Positions 61,451 through 64,000 of a stretch of 64,000 bases of DNA are shown here, piece by piece. How positions within the stretch are numbered: the stretch's first letter is position 1; each line of letters begins with the position of its first letter. Source of the DNA: Treponema saccharophilum DSM 2985 (GTDB lineage: Bacteria > Spirochaetota > Spirochaetia > Treponematales > Treponemataceae); assembly GCF_000255555.1 (NCBI RefSeq), contig NZ_AGRW01000039.1:20479-84478 (forward strand), in the 5' to 3' direction. A program made the translations under genes and the position numbers. The notes under the pieces were generated by a model. That model ran no database searches. It saw nothing but the letters and a program-made list of their open reading frames with translations, and was not told the DNA's origin.

Positions 61451-61783
61451 CTAGTACGCGACAGAAATGACATTGAAATCCTGCAACATCTTCTTTCCGC
61501 CAATGCGGAGCATCTGCAAAAACCTCTGCGCTATCCCCTGCGGAACATTTCGTCCCGATTCCCACGCCTCAACAGTTTTTGGAGAGACTCCCAGCACAAA
61601 TGCGAAATTTTTCTGAGTGAGATTCAGCTCTTCCCTGATTTCCTTTATCTCCACATCCTTATAGGAAGGAAGTTCCGAAACAGTGACAGACACTTTCCTC
61701 GCAGAGGATTCGTCGCCTTTCGCATAGGAGAGACTCTCGTTGAGACCTGCCATGATGCTCGTGAATGCTTTATTTTTTGCCAT
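61451..61783 (-). CDS. XRE-family helix-turn-helix regulator (HigA-like)
   Basis: 110 residues. The C-terminal half has the lambda-repressor-type HTH, EIREELNLTQKNFAFVLGVSPKTVEAWESGRNVPQGIAQRFLQML, as in HigA/antitoxin-type proteins. The N-terminal half (AFTSIMAGLNESLSYAKG) is a helical extension often used for partner binding. AAGGAGG six bases before the ATG. A mini-ORF overlaps its start on the same strand; no recognisable HigB/RelE toxin is present, so it is either a solitary regulator or the leftover half of a toxin-antitoxin pair. Confidence 0.85.
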   Translation of the reverse strand: MAKNKAFTSIMAGLNESLSYAKGDESSARKVSVTVSELPSYKDVEIKEIREELNLTQKNFAFVLGVSPKTVEAWESGRNVPQGIAQRFLQMLRIGGKKMLQDFNVISVAY

Positions 61784-61871
61784 TTTGAGCCTCCTTCTCG
61801 GCATTTTTTATCGCAGTAACAACAGCCTTGATTTCATTGCGCTCCGTAAGCTCCCTGCTCCATTCTCCCAT
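61770..61871 (-). CDS. 33-codon mini-ORF coupled to the XRE gene
   Basis: ATG at 61871 preceded by GGAGG with seven-base spacing; encodes MGEWSRELTERNEIK ... AEKEAQNGKK and ends 14 bases inside the XRE gene in another frame. The ribosome site of the XRE gene lies inside it. It could be a coupling leader peptide or the remnant C terminus of a toxin gene. No family recognised. Confidence 0.5.
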   Translation of the reverse strand: MGEWSRELTERNEIKAVVTAIKNAEKEAQNGKK

Positions 61872-61935
61872 TCCGCTACCTCCTTTCCCCCGCCCATGCA
61901 GTAAGCACGGACGGAAGGTTCATTATCATTTTCCC

Positions 61936-62811
61936 CTACAGCCGCGCCTCGCCGTCCGCGCACTTCACGCTCTTTGCGGGAACGCCCTTGTGCCAGCTGG
62001 GCTCCTTCTCCACGGCTTTCCACTGCGCCACAGTCCCGCCGAACGCCACCGACGCAAGCGCCTTGCAGTTTTTGAACGCCTCCCAGCCGATTTTCGTAAC
62101 GCTGTCGGGAATGACCACCGACGCAAGCGCCGTGCAGTCCTTGAACGTCCAGCCGCCGATTCTCGTAACGCTGTCTGGAATGACGACGGACGCAAGCGAC
62201 GTGCAGCCATCGAACGTCCCGTCGATTTCCGTAACGCCAGCAGGGATTTCCACGCTCGCCGCGCTCTTGTCGAGGCACTTCACCGCAACGCCGCCCTCCA
62301 CCAGCACCACGGGCTTCTGCCACACGCCGTCGGCGCACTTCACGCTCGTTGCGTGAACATAGACGTTAAAGAGATTGTCTTTGCCCTTAACCGCTTCCCA
62401 CTGCGCCACAGTGCCGCCGAACTCCACCGACGTAAGCGCCCAGCATTCCAAGAACGCACTCTCGCCGATTTCCGTAACGCCTGCGGGAATGACCACCGAC
62501 GCAAGCGCCTTGCAGCCATAGAACGCATACCAGTCGATTTCCGTAACGCTCTCGGGAATGACCACCGACGCAAGTGCCTTGCAGCCATAGAACGCCCCAT
62601 TGCCGATTTTCGTAACGCCAGCAGGGATTTCCACGCTGGTAACGCTCTTGTCGCGGCATCCCACCGCAACGCCGTCCTCCACCAGCACCACGGGCTTCTG
62701 CCTCTCGCCGTCCGAGCCGATGTTCACCGCTTTCGGCGCAGTAACGGCAATCGCGTTGTCCGCCACCGCCGCGACAAGCAAAAGCGCGATACATAATCGT
62801 CTGATTTTCAT
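61936..62811 (-). CDS. BspA-type leucine-rich repeat secreted protein
   Basis: Signal peptide MKIRRLCIALLLVAAVADNAIA. Then two blocks of 23-residue LRR_5 repeats of the form L(A/T)SVVIP.SVT.IG..AF.GCKA. Each block ends in a capping element VEFGGTVAQWEAVKG..., then VKCADG. The linker QKPVVLVE.GVAV.C.DKS.. opens each block. About 291 residues. GGAG seven bases before the ATG. Exported, likely a binding protein; the same block structure recurs in the next LRR gene, so this is a tandem family. Confidence 0.88.
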   Translation of the reverse strand: MKIRRLCIALLLVAAVADNAIAVTAPKAVNIGSDGERQKPVVLVEDGVAVGCRDKSVTSVEIPAGVTKIGNGAFYGCKALASVVIPESVTEIDWYAFYGCKALASVVIPAGVTEIGESAFLECWALTSVEFGGTVAQWEAVKGKDNLFNVYVHATSVKCADGVWQKPVVLVEGGVAVKCLDKSAASVEIPAGVTEIDGTFDGCTSLASVVIPDSVTRIGGWTFKDCTALASVVIPDSVTKIGWEAFKNCKALASVAFGGTVAQWKAVEKEPSWHKGVPAKSVKCADGEARL

Positions 62812-63055
62812 AATGTTTCTCCGTACCAATACCGCTCGTTGTCACCCACATAGGTGCCGCACCGTGCACATCTAAATCCCATATAAAACTCCTTGCGCGG
62901 TTTTCCCGCGCTATTTTTCAATCTCAAAAATGCGGAGCGTGTTGCCGCCCGCAAGTCCTTCGTTCATAAGGCACTGTACCGTACATTCGGAAAAGCCCTT
63001 TACCCACAAGAAAAGCGCACCAGCTTCCGCCAGTACGCCGTGCTGTCCGCGTTCC

Positions 63056-63262
63056 CTATTCCTCGCCGCGAGCCACCTTTATGGCGTGGGCGATGAACTG
63101 GTGCGTCGTCCAGTCATTGTCGAAGGGCTTGCCCTGCTCGTTGAAATAGTCGCGCAGCAAGTCCTTCTGATTGCCGACCGCAAGAATCGGGTTCGAGTCC
63201 TTGCCGAGCTCACCCTTCGCATAAAGCTCGAACGGTTTTCCGTTGATTTCGATTTTTTCCAT
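63056..63262 (-). CDS. Small protein of unknown function between LRR genes
   Basis: 68 residues from MEKIEINGKPFELYAKGELGKDS to IAHAIKVARGEE; soluble, mixed charge, no signal. GGAG six bases before the ATG at 63262 fixes the start. Codon use matches the neighbouring LRR genes. No family recognised. Confidence 0.7.
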   Translation of the reverse strand: MEKIEINGKPFELYAKGELGKDSNPILAVGNQKDLLRDYFNEQGKPFDNDWTTHQFIAHAIKVARGEE

Positions 63263-63361
63263 TTGAATCTCCTTCGTGCAAACCTGCACGTCGTTTTATT
63301 TATATGCCGGGCATACGCCCTGCCTTTGCCTTTTTCCAGTGCGCCTTCTGCAGCGCCGCCC

Positions 63362-64000
63362 CTACAGCTCCGCCTCGCCGTCAGAACACTTCACGCTTTT
63401 TGCGGGAACGTCCCCGTGCCAGTCGACCCATTTCTTCACGGCTTCCCACTGCGCCACAGTGCCGCCGAACTCCACGGACGCAAGCACCTTGCAGCCACTG
63501 AACTCCCCGACGTCGATTTCCGTAACGCCCGCGCCAATGACCATGGAGGCAAGCACCGTGCAGCCTTGGAACGCCGCCTCGCCGATTTTCGTAACACCCG
63601 TACCGATTTTGATTGAAGCAAGCGACTCGCAGCCGCTGAACGCCGCCTCGCCGATTTTCGTAACGCTGTCGGGAATGACCACGGACGCAAGTGCCTTGCA
63701 GCCGCTGAACGCCCAGCCGCCGATTTCCGTAACGCTGTCGGGAATGACCACGGACGCAAGCGACGTGCAGTCACGGAACGCATACCAGCCGATTTTCGTA
63801 ACGCTGTCGGGAATGACCACGGACGCAAGTGCCTTGCAGCCGCTGAACGCCTGGTCGCCGATTTTCGTAACGCCCGCAGGGATTTCCACGCTCGCCGCGC
63901 TCTTGTCGGAACACCTCAGCACAACGCCGTCCACAACCTGTAAGACGGGTCTCTGCCACACGCCGTCGGCGCACTTCACGCCCGTTGCGGGAACATCGCC
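63362..64000 (-). CDS. BspA-type LRR protein, 5' end beyond the window
   Basis: The frame is open from the window edge (GDVPATGVKCADGVW) to the stop at 63362, 212 residues visible. Nine LRR_5 repeats (ALASVVIPDSVTKIG..AFSGC) are capped by VEFGGTVAQWEAVKKWVDWHGDV and a final SVKCSDGEAEL. The part at the edge is itself the end of an earlier block, so the complete protein has at least two blocks like its neighbour. Start and signal peptide are not visible. Confidence 0.85.
   Translation of the reverse strand, partial: GDVPATGVKCADGVWQRPVLQVVDGVVLRCSDKSAASVEIPAGVTKIGDQAFSGCKALASVVIPDSVTKIGWYAFRDCTSLASVVIPDSVTEIGGWAFSGCKALASVVIPDSVTKIGEAAFSGCESLASIKIGTGVTKIGEAAFQGCTVLASMVIGAGVTEIDVGEFSGCKVLASVEFGGTVAQWEAVKKWVDWHGDVPAKSVKCSDGEAEL

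Noticed and set aside
1..64000. tRNA, rRNA, prophage or complete insertion sequence
   Set aside because: None was recognised on reading; a tRNAscan/Infernal run would be decisive, and I cannot exclude a missed small RNA.

Overview
The window looks like chromosomal DNA from a spirochaete, most likely a gut or rumen Treponema-type bacterium. The evidence is the many lipoproteins with short Leu/Phe/Ala-x-x-Ser-Cys signals, BspA-type leucine-rich repeat proteins, beta-helix surface lipoproteins, a long-form GlyA, and a sugar locus built of LplB/LplC-type permeases without its own ATPase. Species is not assignable by eye. Core genes are G+C rich with strong third-position bias. Several surface-protein segments and the stretch around 59.7-61.4 kb are clearly A+T richer, which suggests acquisition or recombination. 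No rRNA, tRNA, prophage, CRISPR array or complete insertion sequence was recognised.

Layout. 0-8.8 kb: housekeeping genes (asnA, an anchored non-specific nuclease, tsaD, a divergent polysaccharide deacetylase, a short sigma-70-family factor, thrH, an RsuA-type pseudouridine synthase, citrate synthase). 9-20.6 kb: a fructan/sucrose utilisation locus. On the minus strand it has two permeases, a binding lipoprotein and a cytoplasmic GH32 enzyme, plus an outer-membrane barrel with an FGE-fold lipoprotein. On the plus strand it has a surface GH32-like lipoprotein, a LacI regulator and a fructokinase. The promoters carry inverted repeats, and the permease promoter has paired operators. 20.8-25.1 kb: a chemoreceptor and a Rel enzyme whose hydrolase site is degenerate. 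25.2-31.3 kb: two mosaic surface lipoproteins. 31.3-32.3 kb: a repeat-filled gap.

32.3-41.5 kb: MBL-fold and pentapeptide proteins, murI, a small helical lipoprotein, a U32 peptidase / OMP / metallophosphoesterase group with a degenerate esterase, metA, RlmM-like and PilZ genes. 41.6-49.1 kb: a single 2480-codon surface protein. 49.1-52.7 kb: a small protein, a DUF368 (PopT-type) transporter, a HAD phosphatase and an AAA-ATPase/PD-(D/E)XK protein. 52.8-56.9 kb: a third mosaic lipoprotein, split by an 8-C tract that fits phase variation. 56.9-58.1 kb: the second repeat-filled gap. 58.1-64 kb: glyA, a nuclease remnant, four stacked palindromes, a two-gene A+T-rich cassette, an XRE regulator with a coupled mini-ORF, and two BspA-type LRR proteins (the last cut by the window edge).

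The most notable observations are: (1) the C8 tract that puts a surface lipoprotein out of frame exactly where its paralogue has a short C run; (2) paired 23-bp tandem arrays directly upstream of two paralogous lipoprotein genes, each followed by a dispersed hairpin repeat whose stem changes with pairing kept; (3) about eleven genes with a -10-like box 6-9 nt before ATG and no Shine-Dalgarno sequence, which suggests frequent leaderless transcription; (4) degenerate active sites in the Rel hydrolase, an HSL-type esterase and an MBL protein.
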